Source: Deltaproteobacteria bacterium IMCC39524 (GTDB taxonomy: Bacteria; Desulfobacterota; Desulfuromonadia; Desulfuromonadales; BM103). Taken from it: a DNA stretch of 64,000 nucleotides. The stretch lies in the NCBI GenBank assembly GCA_029667085.1, contig JARUHJ010000001.1, positions 62,001 to 126,000 of the forward strand, in the 5' to 3' direction. The notes beneath the pieces were generated by a model, which ran no database searches, had not been told where the DNA came from, and was given only the letters and a program-made list of their open reading frames with translations. Positions within the stretch are counted from its first letter, which is position 1. Every line of letters begins with the position of its first letter. This document shows positions 17,487-26,166 of this stretch, piece by piece. The position numbers were made by a program, and so were the translations under genes.

Positions 17487-18325
17487 TGCTGTGGCAGAAC
17501 GAGCAGGACATGCTCCTGATAGCGGACAACCTGGGTTGGCCCCGCGCCATCAATGAGCTCCCAGAAAAGGTCAGAGATTGGGTGGCTTTTGTTGCTGATG
17601 GCGTCTTTCTCCTGGTTTTGCCAGATCTTGGCCAGTTCCAGGGCCCGCTGTGGATTCTGACGGCCGAAGCTGACAGCAAGGAAGGCGGGGCTCTGGTCTG
17701 TCCCATAAGGGTCGAGGGGCTGACGCAGGGAGACCAGGATCGGGCCATTGCTCAGCTGGTCCTGTAAAGCGAGACGACTGAGGTAGGCCTCATTCAGTTT
17801 GAAGTCGTAAGGTTGGCGGCCGAGGTTTATCGTCGATTGCGGTTTTTCAACAGGGACCAGGAAGCGGTTGGCCAGTCCGGTGGGGATGTCGTTCTCCGGC
17901 AGGGTTTCAATCGTCAGGATGAAATCCTCCAGGGCTCCGACAGCGCTGCTGTCTGAGAGATCACCTTTGAACAACAGATAGGTATAAAGGCCAAACTCAC
18001 CGGGGTTGGTTACCGAATCGTCAATGGGTTGCCAGTTGATCTGTACGGGCGTCGCTGAGAGAGCTCCTGCTGCCTGTTCTGATTTTTGCGCGGCAGCCTT
18101 GGCAGCTTTGCGGCGCTCAAGAGCACGCAATTTATCCTGCAGCAGTTTCAGCTTTTCCTGAATGCTGTCGATGCGCTCAATGGTTTCCTGACGCTCTGTT
18201 TCGTCTAGCTCTTTTTTGCCGAACAGGTCATTTACCCCAGCGAATGCCGGCAGAACACTTAATAGCAGGATGAGAACCGTTAGCATCACCCAGCCTCGGC
18301 GGTTATAATTTGTTTTTGTGGACAT
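17483..18325 (-). CDS. Exported coiled-coil protein of unknown function
   Basis: A 280-residue protein with an N-terminal signal or anchor (GWVMLTVLILLLSVLPAFAG) followed by a charged coiled coil (residues about 40-85, ETIERIDSIQEKLKLLQDKL and on) and a globular part ending in VVRYQEHVLLVLPQQ. I recognise no family. It precedes and overlaps the YkgJ-type gene. The globular part seems to hold a domain with AFLAVSFGRQNPQRALELAK; no catalytic motif is evident. Confidence 0.75.
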   Translation of the reverse strand: MSTKTNYNRRGWVMLTVLILLLSVLPAFAGVNDLFGKKELDETERQETIERIDSIQEKLKLLQDKLRALERRKAAKAAAQKSEQAAGALSATPVQINWQPIDDSVTNPGEFGLYTYLLFKGDLSDSSAVGALEDFILTIETLPENDIPTGLANRFLVPVEKPQSTINLGRQPYDFKLNEAYLSRLALQDQLSNGPILVSLRQPLDPYGTDQSPAFLAVSFGRQNPQRALELAKIWQNQEKDAISNKSHPISDLFWELIDGAGPTQVVRYQEHVLLVLPQQ

Positions 18326-18642
18326 GGGGACTCCTCACAAGTTGGGGGACAGCAATAGAATCATTGCGACATCGTTTTATCAGAATTTTACATTTTGTGG
18401 AAGAGGTCGTTTTGTAACAGCTCAAGGTATAGATCTAAGGTCATGTCTATTCTGTGTGTGTTGATGAATCGGCTGCTGCTGGGCGCTTTATCCTGCCTTA
18501 AATCCATGCATGTAATAAATTCAGATTCTTATGCTACTGAGCTACTTGTTTATATTCTTCTGGAGAAGTATTATAAGATTTTATTTATCTGTTGAACGTT
18601 CGTAATGATTAAGAGTCTCATGAGGGGGAGAGCTGGACTATT
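18326..18642. other. Divergent intergenic region, no gene seen
   Basis: About 317 bases between the minus-strand coiled-coil gene and the + strand GGDEF gene. It is AT-rich and ends in a GAGGGGGAGAG ribosome-binding site for the ATG at 18643. No repeat arms or structured RNA stand out. Confidence 0.5.
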
Positions 18643-19686
18643 ATGAAAGAGGCTGATGGTAGTAAACTGGTTGCCCAGGTTCAGGGGCTTAAGGGGATTC
18701 TGAACGTAGCCCAGATCGTTGTCTCCTCGTTGGACCTTGATGAAGTGCTACAGAATATTCTCCATAGCGCCATGTCGGTGATGGATATGCCTGCTGGTTC
18801 TGTCGCCTTGTATGATGCAAATAATTACCAGCTTGAGTTGCATGCACATGCCGGGCTCAGCGACAAGTTTGTCGCTCTTGATCGTTGGCGAGTCAAGCCG
18901 GGGGGGTTGACCTACAAGATCCTGGAACGTGGCGAGGTGTTCATTGTTGATGATACGGCGAGCACGGATTTCTTCACAAATCCTCTGGCCATAGAGGAAG
19001 GAATTCGCTCTCTGATCGCTGTCCCGCTTAAAATCCACAAGAGGACCATAGGAGTCCTTTACCTGGATGATTTCAAACCGCGGGAATTTGATAACGAGAA
19101 ATTGGAGCTTTTATCTGTACTCTCTTCTTTTGCCACCATGAGCATCGATCACGCCCGTTTGCACGCGCGAACCCTTCAGCTTGCCTGTACCGATGGATTG
19201 ACGGGTCTTTACAACCATAGGCAATTCAAAAAAACATTTATCGAAGAGGTGGCTCGCGCCAACCGTTATTCCAAGCCCTTGGCCGTTATCCTCCTTGATG
19301 TCGATGACTTTAAGAAGTTTAATGACACCTATGGTCACCCGAACGGCGATATTGTTCTTCAGGAGATGGCTATCATGCTCAAAGAGCTGTTGCGAGACTG
19401 CGATTCTCTCTTCAGGTATGGTGGAGAGGAATTCGTGACCCTGTTGCCTGAAACACCTCTGGCTGAAGCCGTCAAGGTAGCTGAGCGTATCCGAATCTTT
19501 GTTGAGACAGAATCCCCACGTTTTCTGACCGGGATAACCAAAACCCATGGGATTACTGTGAGCGTCGGTGTTGCTGCACTTCCTGACCATGGTGCGGATA
19601 CAAAGGCTTTGTTGCAAAAAGTGGATGATCTGATGTACCAGGCCAAGAAGGACGGCAAGAACAAGGTTTATTGTGATCTTAAATAG
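18643..19686 (+). CDS. GAF-GGDEF diguanylate cyclase
   Basis: A 347-residue cytoplasmic signalling enzyme. Residues about 15-175 are a GAF sensor domain; residues about 180-345 are a GGDEF domain with active-site GGEEF at 260-264, the metal-binding LLDVDDFKKFND at 217-228, and an intact RxxD inhibitory site (Arg251, Asp254). Asp236 in GHPNGD is retained; in the Hypr enzymes that make cyclic AMP-GMP in Geobacter this residue is Ser, so this one should make cyclic di-GMP. It sits 45 bases upstream of the sigma-54 regulator gene and may be co-transcribed with it. Confidence 0.9.
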   Translation: MKEADGSKLVAQVQGLKGILNVAQIVVSSLDLDEVLQNILHSAMSVMDMPAGSVALYDANNYQLELHAHAGLSDKFVALDRWRVKPGGLTYKILERGEVFIVDDTASTDFFTNPLAIEEGIRSLIAVPLKIHKRTIGVLYLDDFKPREFDNEKLELLSVLSSFATMSIDHARLHARTLQLACTDGLTGLYNHRQFKKTFIEEVARANRYSKPLAVILLDVDDFKKFNDTYGHPNGDIVLQEMAIMLKELLRDCDSLFRYGGEEFVTLLPETPLAEAVKVAERIRIFVETESPRFLTGITKTHGITVSVGVAALPDHGADTKALLQKVDDLMYQAKKDGKNKVYCDLK

Positions 19687-19731
19687 TGATCCCTTTTGTG
19701 CTCGATTAATGTTGAGTGTTAGATAATCAAT

Positions 19732-21096
19732 ATGGCCTCTGAACGAATTCTTGTAGTTGATGATGAAGACGGCATGCGCCGCCTGTTGAGCCGTGTTCTG
19801 ACCCGTGAAGGTTACGAAACTTCTGCTGTGGGCAGCGGTGCTGAAGCGCTACGCCTGGTTGCCAGCGAACGTTTTGATCTTGTGGTCACCGATATCAAAA
19901 TGCCAGAAATGGATGGCTTGCAATTGCTTGCAGAACTCAAGGAGTACGAGCCCTCGCTGCCGATTATAGTGATTACGGCTTATGGCACAATCGAGAATGC
20001 GGTGCAGGCGCTGCGCTCTGGAGCCTACGACTATATTGCCAAACCTTTTGAGAATGATGAGATCAAACTGACCGTTGCCAAGGCTTTTGAACGCGAACGC
20101 CTGTTGGCTGAGAACCGTTACCTGCATGCGGAACTGGAGGGGCTCTACGATTTTTCCGGCATAGTCGGTGGCTCTCTCGCCATGCAGCAGGTTTATGACA
20201 TGGCCTCCTCCGTTGCGGTCAGTAACGCTAATGTCCTGATCACTGGTGAATCGGGAACAGGTAAAGAACTGCTGGCCCGCTCCATTCACTATAGCTCACT
20301 GCGCAAGGAGAAACCGTTTGTTGTCTTGAACTGCGCGGCTATCTCCGAAGGTGTTTTGGAAAGCGAACTTTTCGGCCACGAGAAGGGTGCTTTCAGTGGC
20401 GCTCTCGATACCCGCAAGGGCCGCTTCGAGAGGGCCGATCAGGGCACCCTTTTCATCGACGAAGTGGCCGAGATGAGCATGGCCGCACAGGTCAAGCTGC
20501 TGCGGGTGATCCAGGAACACGAGTTCGAACGCGTTGGTGGCAACAAGACGATCAGCGTTGATGTCCGTATCGTGGCCGCGACCAACAAAAAACTGGAGGA
20601 ACAGGTCAAGAATGGTCACTTCCGGGAAGATCTTTATTACCGTTTAAACGTTGTTAACATCAACGTTCCACCGCTGCGCTCGAGGCGTGAAGACGTTGAA
20701 CCTCTATCGCGATTTTTTCTGGAGAAATACACCGCGGAAACGGGCAAGAAGATTACCGATTTGTCTCCACGGGCGCTTAGCTGCTTGCTCGCCCATGATT
20801 GGCCGGGTAACGTGCGTGAATTGCAGAACGCCATAGAGCGAGCCGTGGTCCTCTCCAAGGGGAGTGTTCTGACACCGCGGGATTTCCCGCAAGGCATGCA
20901 GGGAGATGACCAGATTTGCCTGCAAATCCCTGAAAAGGGCGGTAGCCTGACCGACATCCTCGAAGACCTTGAGAGGCAACTGATCATCCAGACGTTGCAA
21001 AGGGAAGATGGGTCACAGACCCGGGCGGCCGAAACTCTCGGTATTAAACGAACGACCTTGCGTTACAAGATGGAAAAGTATCGCATGATTGATTGA
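19732..21096 (+). CDS. NtrC-type sigma-54 response regulator
   Basis: Sigma-54-dependent activator, 454 residues: receiver domain (1-120, phosphosite Asp54 in VVTDIKMPEMDG), AAA+ domain (about 140-375, Walker A GESGTGKE, Walker B TLFIDEVAEM) and a Fis-type DNA-binding helix-turn-helix at the C-terminus (DGSQTRAAETLGIKRTTLRY). The sigma-54 contact loop reads GAFSGA in place of the usual GAFTGA, a conservative change found in working activators. No histidine kinase is adjacent. A -24/-12 promoter lies about 90 bases after its stop, making the cluster at 21264-34545 its probable target. Confidence 0.95.
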   Translation: MASERILVVDDEDGMRRLLSRVLTREGYETSAVGSGAEALRLVASERFDLVVTDIKMPEMDGLQLLAELKEYEPSLPIIVITAYGTIENAVQALRSGAYDYIAKPFENDEIKLTVAKAFERERLLAENRYLHAELEGLYDFSGIVGGSLAMQQVYDMASSVAVSNANVLITGESGTGKELLARSIHYSSLRKEKPFVVLNCAAISEGVLESELFGHEKGAFSGALDTRKGRFERADQGTLFIDEVAEMSMAAQVKLLRVIQEHEFERVGGNKTISVDVRIVAATNKKLEEQVKNGHFREDLYYRLNVVNINVPPLRSRREDVEPLSRFFLEKYTAETGKKITDLSPRALSCLLAHDWPGNVRELQNAIERAVVLSKGSVLTPRDFPQGMQGDDQICLQIPEKGGSLTDILEDLERQLIIQTLQREDGSQTRAAETLGIKRTTLRYKMEKYRMID

Positions 21097-21186
21097 CCCC
21101 TCGACGGAAACTTGTCTTTCCTTCCTCTTGAGAGACAACTCCTTGTACGTCATCCTGTTGAAATCGCACACTTTTCGCCTTTTTTT

Positions 21187-21203
21187 CTGGTACGTTCCTT
21201 GCT
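21187..21203 (+). promoter_or_regulatory. Sigma-54 (-24/-12) promoter
   Basis: CTGGTACG at 21187-21194, four bases, then TTGCT at 21199-21203 matches the consensus YTGGCACG-N4-TTGCW with one change. Transcription should start about 21213, some 50 bases before the GTG start of the first lipoprotein gene. An NtrC-type activator gene ends just upstream. Confidence 0.75.
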
Positions 21204-21263
21204 GAGAATAATTGTGGCCTTCTGTTGAGCTCGGGGCCCTGTTTTCAAATCAAGGAATCTGCC

Positions 21264-22292
21264 GTGTCTCGTTTGTCGCTTATCTCTTTATCTCTTCTTG
21301 CGGTTTTGCTGCTGAGCCTTTCTGGTTGCGGTGATGTGCCTGTCGATCAAACCTATGCTCTTTGGCTCGAACAGGCGCCGACAGATTCGGACTGGAATCG
21401 GGCTTTGCCCCGCCCGGTTCTCGTCAGAGGAGGGCGCCCTCACAAGCTGCAAACCTTTACCGATATTGATGAGGATACGGTTCATACCTCAACAGCGTCG
21501 TGTCATCATGGCTCGCGAATCCCTGAACCTGTTCCCGTCGATGTCAGGGCATTTTACACCGACCGCGAACTTTTCCTGCGCTTGAGCTGGCAAGATGCAA
21601 CCCGTGACCAGTCAATGTTTGATTGGCAGTTCGATGGAGAGTCCTGGCGGAATACCGGTCAGTTGGAAGACGGTTTCGGTCTGCTCTGGGACGTTAAGGG
21701 ACAGTTCAACAACTTTTCCTGTTCTTATGCTTGCCACATCAGTGATTTTGGCGTAAATAAAGCCAACTTCCATGCCTCCAATAAGATGCGCATGGCTCAG
21801 GAAAAGAGCTGGCTTGACCTCTGGAACTGGAAAGCCGCTCGCACCGCCTTGCTCGGCTTCGCCGACGATCGCTTCCTTGATATGGAGGGCATGCACGGCG
21901 ACACTCCCGGAGAGCTTTTTACCGAGAATTCCCGTGCCCGATTGAATGGTGGCCTCGAAATCAAGCCGTTTGCGGAAGGTGATGCGCCTGTTTATGATGC
22001 GGAGAGGCTGCCGGCCGATGAAGGCTTTCGGCCACCGGGAACTCGGGCTCCAGGTTACCTGATCAAACGACCGGTCGGTGGACGTGCTGACGTCTCTGCC
22101 GTAACTCGTTATGAGAATGGCCGCTGGATTGTCACTTTGCGAAGAGCTCTGCAAACAGGTGACCCGCGCGATGTTGTCTTTGTCCCCGGTGATGAAATGG
22201 GCGTGGCCTTCGGTCTGGCCCTTATGGATCATTCACTTTATGAACACTATGCTTCGAGTACTGTTGAAAGACTGGTGCTGCTTAAACCGTAA
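21264..22292 (+). CDS. Ethylbenzene-dehydrogenase-like heme-binding lipoprotein
   Basis: A 342-residue lipoprotein; the GTG at 21264 follows AAGGA and starts a clean signal peptide ending in the lipobox LSGC (Cys22). The mature part (VDVRAFYTDRELFLRLSWQD, later GRWIVTLRRAL) resembles the beta-sandwich heme-b-binding domain of ethylbenzene dehydrogenase gamma subunits. It also carries CSYACH, a CxxxCH motif that could attach heme c in a non-standard way, and a SCHHG motif. First gene after the sigma-54 promoter, 23 bases before the next lipoprotein gene. Probably a periplasmic electron-transfer protein; heme content is inferred. Confidence 0.75.
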   Translation: MSRLSLISLSLLAVLLLSLSGCGDVPVDQTYALWLEQAPTDSDWNRALPRPVLVRGGRPHKLQTFTDIDEDTVHTSTASCHHGSRIPEPVPVDVRAFYTDRELFLRLSWQDATRDQSMFDWQFDGESWRNTGQLEDGFGLLWDVKGQFNNFSCSYACHISDFGVNKANFHASNKMRMAQEKSWLDLWNWKAARTALLGFADDRFLDMEGMHGDTPGELFTENSRARLNGGLEIKPFAEGDAPVYDAERLPADEGFRPPGTRAPGYLIKRPVGGRADVSAVTRYENGRWIVTLRRALQTGDPRDVVFVPGDEMGVAFGLALMDHSLYEHYASSTVERLVLLKP

Positions 22293-22315
22293 GAACGATT
22301 CTTTGGAGAGTTAAA

Positions 22316-23071
22316 TTGAAGAAAATGCGTCTGCTCAGTGTGTTGGTTTCAAGTCTGTTTCTTATCTGTCTTGTCGCGTGTGGCAATCAGGAGGCTGCTG
22401 AAGAGAAGGCTTCCTCTGGAAAGGGGATACTGAAAGGCCAGGTAACCATGCCCCTGGAGGGGGTCCGTCTGTACGTTTATCAGTCTGGCATGGACCTCTA
22501 CGGACCAGCTTTTGCGATTTCGTCAGCAACGACAGAAGACGGTGCCTTCGATATCGAGTTGCCTGATGGCGACTACGTGGTGGTCGCCAGAAAACGCGCC
22601 GGAGGTGCAGAGTCCGGGCCTGTTGTTGCCGGAGACAACCGTTCCGAGTTCATGCGGGTGACCGTTAAAGGTGGCGTTGTTGACCTTCAGGTCTCTGCTC
22701 CGCTCAAGATTGGTGACAAGCGTAACTTTACCGGTGATATTGATGAATCCAGAACCGGTCTTGCCGGCAAAGTTCTGGATAGCGACGGTCAGCCTGTGAT
22801 CGATGCAAGGGTTCATGTTTATGACCACGTTCAGATGTCAGAGCGTCCCAAGTTCGTCTCCGAGAAGACTGGCCCTGACGGCAGTTACCTGATCTATCTG
22901 CCTGCCGGTGGCACTTATTACCTGGCCGCGCGCGACAAGTTTGGTGGCCCACCAAAGCTCGGTGATCTTTACGGCCGTTACGATAAAGGCACCATCGAAC
23001 CTTCTGCGGTTGTTGTTATGGAGGGTCAAGTGTTGAAGCAGGTTGATATCACTGTGACCAAGGTCTGGTAA
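22316..23071 (+). CDS. Carboxypeptidase-regulatory-like (Ig-fold) lipoprotein
   Basis: A 251-residue lipoprotein (lipobox LVAC) with two copies of a carboxypeptidase-regulatory-like beta-sandwich, about residues 35-125 and 140-250, the second containing LAGKVLDSDGQPVIDARVHV and PDGSYLIYLPAGGTYYLAAR. TTG at 22316 is the likely start: GGAGAG lies six bases before it. Such domains are structural or binding modules. It is followed by the HEAT-repeat lipoprotein after two bases. Confidence 0.75.
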   Translation: MKKMRLLSVLVSSLFLICLVACGNQEAAEEKASSGKGILKGQVTMPLEGVRLYVYQSGMDLYGPAFAISSATTEDGAFDIELPDGDYVVVARKRAGGAESGPVVAGDNRSEFMRVTVKGGVVDLQVSAPLKIGDKRNFTGDIDESRTGLAGKVLDSDGQPVIDARVHVYDHVQMSERPKFVSEKTGPDGSYLIYLPAGGTYYLAARDKFGGPPKLGDLYGRYDKGTIEPSAVVVMEGQVLKQVDITVTKVW

Positions 23072-23073
23072 CG

Positions 23074-23973
23074 ATGTTGCGTTATTTTCTGCTTGGTCTT
23101 TGCCTTTTTGCCTTCACAGCCTGTTCTGCTGAGCCGGTTCTGAACCTGGAAGAGCTTGAAGCCAACGCTCGTGGTGGTGATCCGCAAGCTATTGAACAGT
23201 TGGTTGGTTTGTTGGCCTCAGAAGATTCGGGTCTTTCGGACCGTATCTACACAATGGTTGTGGAGATCGGTGACCGGGCCGTTCCGGCTCTATTGCCCCG
23301 CGTTCAAGATAAGAATAAGCAGGTTCGTGAATATGTCATCGCCGCTCTGGGCACGCTCAAGGTTGTTGATGCCATTCCGGCCATCAGTGAGGTTCTGGCT
23401 AACAAGTCGCTGGAACGACGTTACGTGGCGGCTTGGGCTCTCGGTGACATCGGTGATGCAACGGCGGTTCCTGCCTTACTGTCGGCGTTGGATGATGAGA
23501 ACAGCGAAGTTCGTCGCTATGCGACACGGGGCCTGATCAAGCTGAACAGGCTCGCCGTGATGCCTTTGCTTGATTACCTCGCTGATGCAGAAGGTGAGGG
23601 TGCTGCTGCGGCTATTCGTGCCGTTGGAGATATTGCTGATAAGCGTGCTCTGGATGCCTTGTTGATACAGACTGAAGGCGAACAACGTGCTGAAGCTTTT
23701 CTGGCCCTTGGCAAGTTGCGTGATGTGCGGGCAGAATCTGCTCTGATCGCAGGACTGGAAGATGCTGATTCACAGGTGCGAATGAATGCTGCCATGGCCT
23801 TGGGGCCTTTGGGAGGCCCCGCTGCTGCTGCCGCCCTCTCAAAGACTGTAGAAGATGAAGTCCACGTCGTCCGTGAGTGGTCGGCCCGGTCGCTGGAAAT
23901 GGTTACCGGGAAACCGGTCTTGTATCGTAATAGCCACGACGAGTATGTTCGTCCTTACCAGGTTTATCATTAG
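23074..23973 (+). CDS. HEAT-repeat lipoprotein
   Basis: A 299-residue lipoprotein (lipobox FTAC near residue 17) built from HEAT / PBS-lyase-type repeats of about 30 residues, e.g. DKNKQVREYVIAALGTLKVV, DENSEVRRYATRGLIKLNRL and DADSQVRMNAAMALGPLGG. Such repeats make protein-binding solenoids. It begins two bases after the preceding lipoprotein, so the three lipoproteins are probably one translation unit and may form a complex on the periplasmic side of a membrane. Confidence 0.85.
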   Translation: MLRYFLLGLCLFAFTACSAEPVLNLEELEANARGGDPQAIEQLVGLLASEDSGLSDRIYTMVVEIGDRAVPALLPRVQDKNKQVREYVIAALGTLKVVDAIPAISEVLANKSLERRYVAAWALGDIGDATAVPALLSALDDENSEVRRYATRGLIKLNRLAVMPLLDYLADAEGEGAAAAIRAVGDIADKRALDALLIQTEGEQRAEAFLALGKLRDVRAESALIAGLEDADSQVRMNAAMALGPLGGPAAAAALSKTVEDEVHVVREWSARSLEMVTGKPVLYRNSHDEYVRPYQVYH

Positions 23974-24181
23974 AAACAGGGGCGCGGCATGAGGTGCGTG
24001 GTACGTGGTGCGTGGCGTGAGGATAAATATGAACAAGGTGACACTTTGCGTATCGCTTAAAAACGCCTCCTTTTGGTTTTGTTGATAAAGAACTTGTCTT
24101 TACGAGGTTTTGGATGAACAACCGTTTACTGATAGTTCTTTCCGTGGTGCTCGAACCTCGAACCCTGTACCAGGATTCTAT
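23974..24181. repeat. Intergenic repeat arms (GTGCGTGG / CGAACC type)
   Basis: The left part (about 23983-24020) is made of GCGCGGCATGAGGTGCGTGG-like units; the right part (about 24143-24175) has GTGGTGCTCGAACCTCGAAC, partly complementary. No gene is seen. A long open frame reaching back into this region from the next gene is not used because it would be translated through the repeat. Confidence 0.5.
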
Positions 24182-25696
24182 ATGCTAAAAAACATCCTCA
24201 ATCTTCCTGCTCTGGGCCCGATTATTCGGTCGACATGGACCTGGCGCCTGGTGCGTCTGATCATGCTGGCGCTATTGCTGGTGATGATTGCTTTTGGTTG
24301 GCACCAGCATGCCATTCCCGGTGTTAAGGTTCGCGATCCCTTGATGTACTCCAATTTCACGACCTTCAACCTTTGGGTTCTCTGGATGATGGGGATGGTA
24401 GTGGTTGCCATGGTTTTTGGCCGTTCCTGGTGTACCGTCTGCCCGGTGGGCTGGATTAATGGTGTCTTGAGTCGTTTCGGGCTGCGTCGTGAACTGCCTG
24501 CTTGGCTTAATAATTTTGTCCCGGTCACCCTGGTGCTGGTGTTCCTGCAGCTGTTAGTCTATTTTTTCTCCATACACCGCTATCCGGATTATACGGCCAT
24601 TTTCCTGACCTGGATGTTGATACTGGCACTTGTCGCCGGGCTGATCTTTCGTCAGCGTTCCTTCTGTCTGCTACTCTGCCCTGCGGGGGCGGTATTCAGC
24701 CTTTATGCACGACTGGCCCCCTGGCAGTTGCGTGTTTCTGACAAGTCTGTTTGTGTCGGTTGCTCAGCCAAACCGTGCATCTCCACGGAGCCGGCATGGA
24801 GACAAGCTGCTCTCGGTGGAATGAGGTTCAGCTGGCGAACTCAACCGGAAGGTTGCCCGGTCGGGTTGGTGCCTGCAGAGATCAATGACAGCTCAGCGTG
24901 TACTCTCTGTCTTAACTGTGTCCAGACCTGCTGTAATGATAACGTCTCCCTTGGTGCTCGTAGATGGCCGGGAGATCTGAATAAACAGGGTTTACGTTTT
25001 GGTGAGACGCTTTTCTTCCTGGTTCTGCTCGGTCTGCTGACCGCCAACTTTGCCAAGGTTTATGTTGATCTGCGCGAATCTATTTTCTGGGTTCCTGAGA
25101 CGCTGGCGCTATCCCTCGGTTGGGAGTCTGCAGGCTTTTATCCCTTGGCCGTGATCTGGGTTGGCTTGATTTTCCCTCTGTTACTTTTGCTTCCTGGCGT
25201 GATGGTTTATCTCGTCGGCCAAATTAAGGTCTCGACCCTGGAAGGGGAGCCTGCAAGTGCGCCCAGGGATGTATCGGTCGCTTCCATCCTTCCCGGTTTC
25301 ATGTCTTTTCTCGGTCGCTTGGCGTTACCTCTGATACCACTGGTCCTCTCGGCACACTTTGCTTTGGCAATTGTTAAGTTGAATGCTAAATTCGGCTATC
25401 TGCCACTGGCTCTTCAGGATCCTTCCGGAGTGAAAAGTTTTCTGGCCATCAATGTCATGCAAACGCTTGCTCCCCCGGGAGTTCTCGTCCCTTTGGATGT
25501 CCTGAAATGGGTGATCGTTGTGATCCTGCTGTCAGGTTTTTTCCTTTCTGCTCTGGCAGCCAGAGCAGCAGCAAAGGCAGATTCTCAGAGACATGATGGA
25601 ACGGATCGACCTTTCATGCTTGCAGCTCTGGTCTCTCTGGTCATACTCTCCTGGTTTTACGGTTCTACGGTGGTGGAATGGCTCTTCGTCAGATAA
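24182..25696 (+). CDS. NapH/NosR-like membrane polyferredoxin
   Basis: A 504-residue inner-membrane protein with about eight to ten membrane segments and several cysteine clusters: WCTVCPVG and CLLLCPAGA (the CxxCP-type motifs of NapH/NosR/CcoG), then CVGCSAKPC and CTLCLNCVQTCC, ferredoxin-like clusters for two [4Fe-4S] centres. Such proteins pass electrons from the quinone pool to periplasmic enzymes. The start at 24182 avoids the repeat upstream. It overlaps the next gene by 19 bases. With the beta-helix proteins downstream it recalls Nos accessory gene sets. Confidence 0.85.
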   Translation: MLKNILNLPALGPIIRSTWTWRLVRLIMLALLLVMIAFGWHQHAIPGVKVRDPLMYSNFTTFNLWVLWMMGMVVVAMVFGRSWCTVCPVGWINGVLSRFGLRRELPAWLNNFVPVTLVLVFLQLLVYFFSIHRYPDYTAIFLTWMLILALVAGLIFRQRSFCLLLCPAGAVFSLYARLAPWQLRVSDKSVCVGCSAKPCISTEPAWRQAALGGMRFSWRTQPEGCPVGLVPAEINDSSACTLCLNCVQTCCNDNVSLGARRWPGDLNKQGLRFGETLFFLVLLGLLTANFAKVYVDLRESIFWVPETLALSLGWESAGFYPLAVIWVGLIFPLLLLLPGVMVYLVGQIKVSTLEGEPASAPRDVSVASILPGFMSFLGRLALPLIPLVLSAHFALAIVKLNAKFGYLPLALQDPSGVKSFLAINVMQTLAPPGVLVPLDVLKWVIVVILLSGFFLSALAARAAAKADSQRHDGTDRPFMLAALVSLVILSWFYGSTVVEWLFVR

Positions 25697-26166
25697 CTTT
25701 TCTGGTCGGCATTGTTTTGCTGGCTGTGCTGGTATCGACCCCGGCTCAGGCCTGCTTCGGCCCTAAACTTTTTGTCGGCGCCGGGTCAACGACTCAGCAG
25801 GAGCTCCTCTATGCCCTCGTCACCTTGTATGTTCAGGAAAAGACCGGTGTCGAAAGCACCCGTGTTGAAGTTGGTGTGAGCCAGAATCCGCTCGATCTAC
25901 TGTCTGCAGATAAAGTTGATCTGGTTTTTGTCCCTGTGAACGAGTCTGTAAATGAGACAGTCTTTCAACTCTCTGACCTGCCGCCATTGGTGGCCGGTTC
26001 TCGGCCCGTTAATGACCTGCAATTCACCACAGTGTTGCCAGCCGTGGCCAAGTTGAACAGGCTTCTCACCAAAGCCGATGTTGAGCTTCTGGTCCGTCAG
26101 GTCGAGGCCGGGAACAGTGCTATGTCTGTTGCCCGTAAATTCCTCATGAAAAATCGATGGATATGA
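25678..26166 (+). CDS. Periplasmic substrate-binding-like protein (short)
   Basis: A 162-residue exported protein (signal about residues 1-25, ending AQACF). KLFVGAGSTTQQELLYALVT and the later VDLVFVPVNESVN recall one lobe of a glycine-betaine / osmoprotectant (OpuAC) or related type-II binding protein, but it is only about half the usual length. It overlaps the polyferredoxin gene upstream and the beta-helix gene downstream, so it is part of one translation unit. Ligand unknown. Confidence 0.65.
   Translation: MALRQITFLVGIVLLAVLVSTPAQACFGPKLFVGAGSTTQQELLYALVTLYVQEKTGVESTRVEVGVSQNPLDLLSADKVDLVFVPVNESVNETVFQLSDLPPLVAGSRPVNDLQFTTVLPAVAKLNRLLTKADVELLVRQVEAGNSAMSVARKFLMKNRWI

Noticed and set aside
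24110-24181. N-terminal extension of the polyferredoxin gene
   Set aside because: The extra 24 codons lie in a repeat arm and lack a ribosome-binding site; the family N-terminus fits the ATG at 24182.
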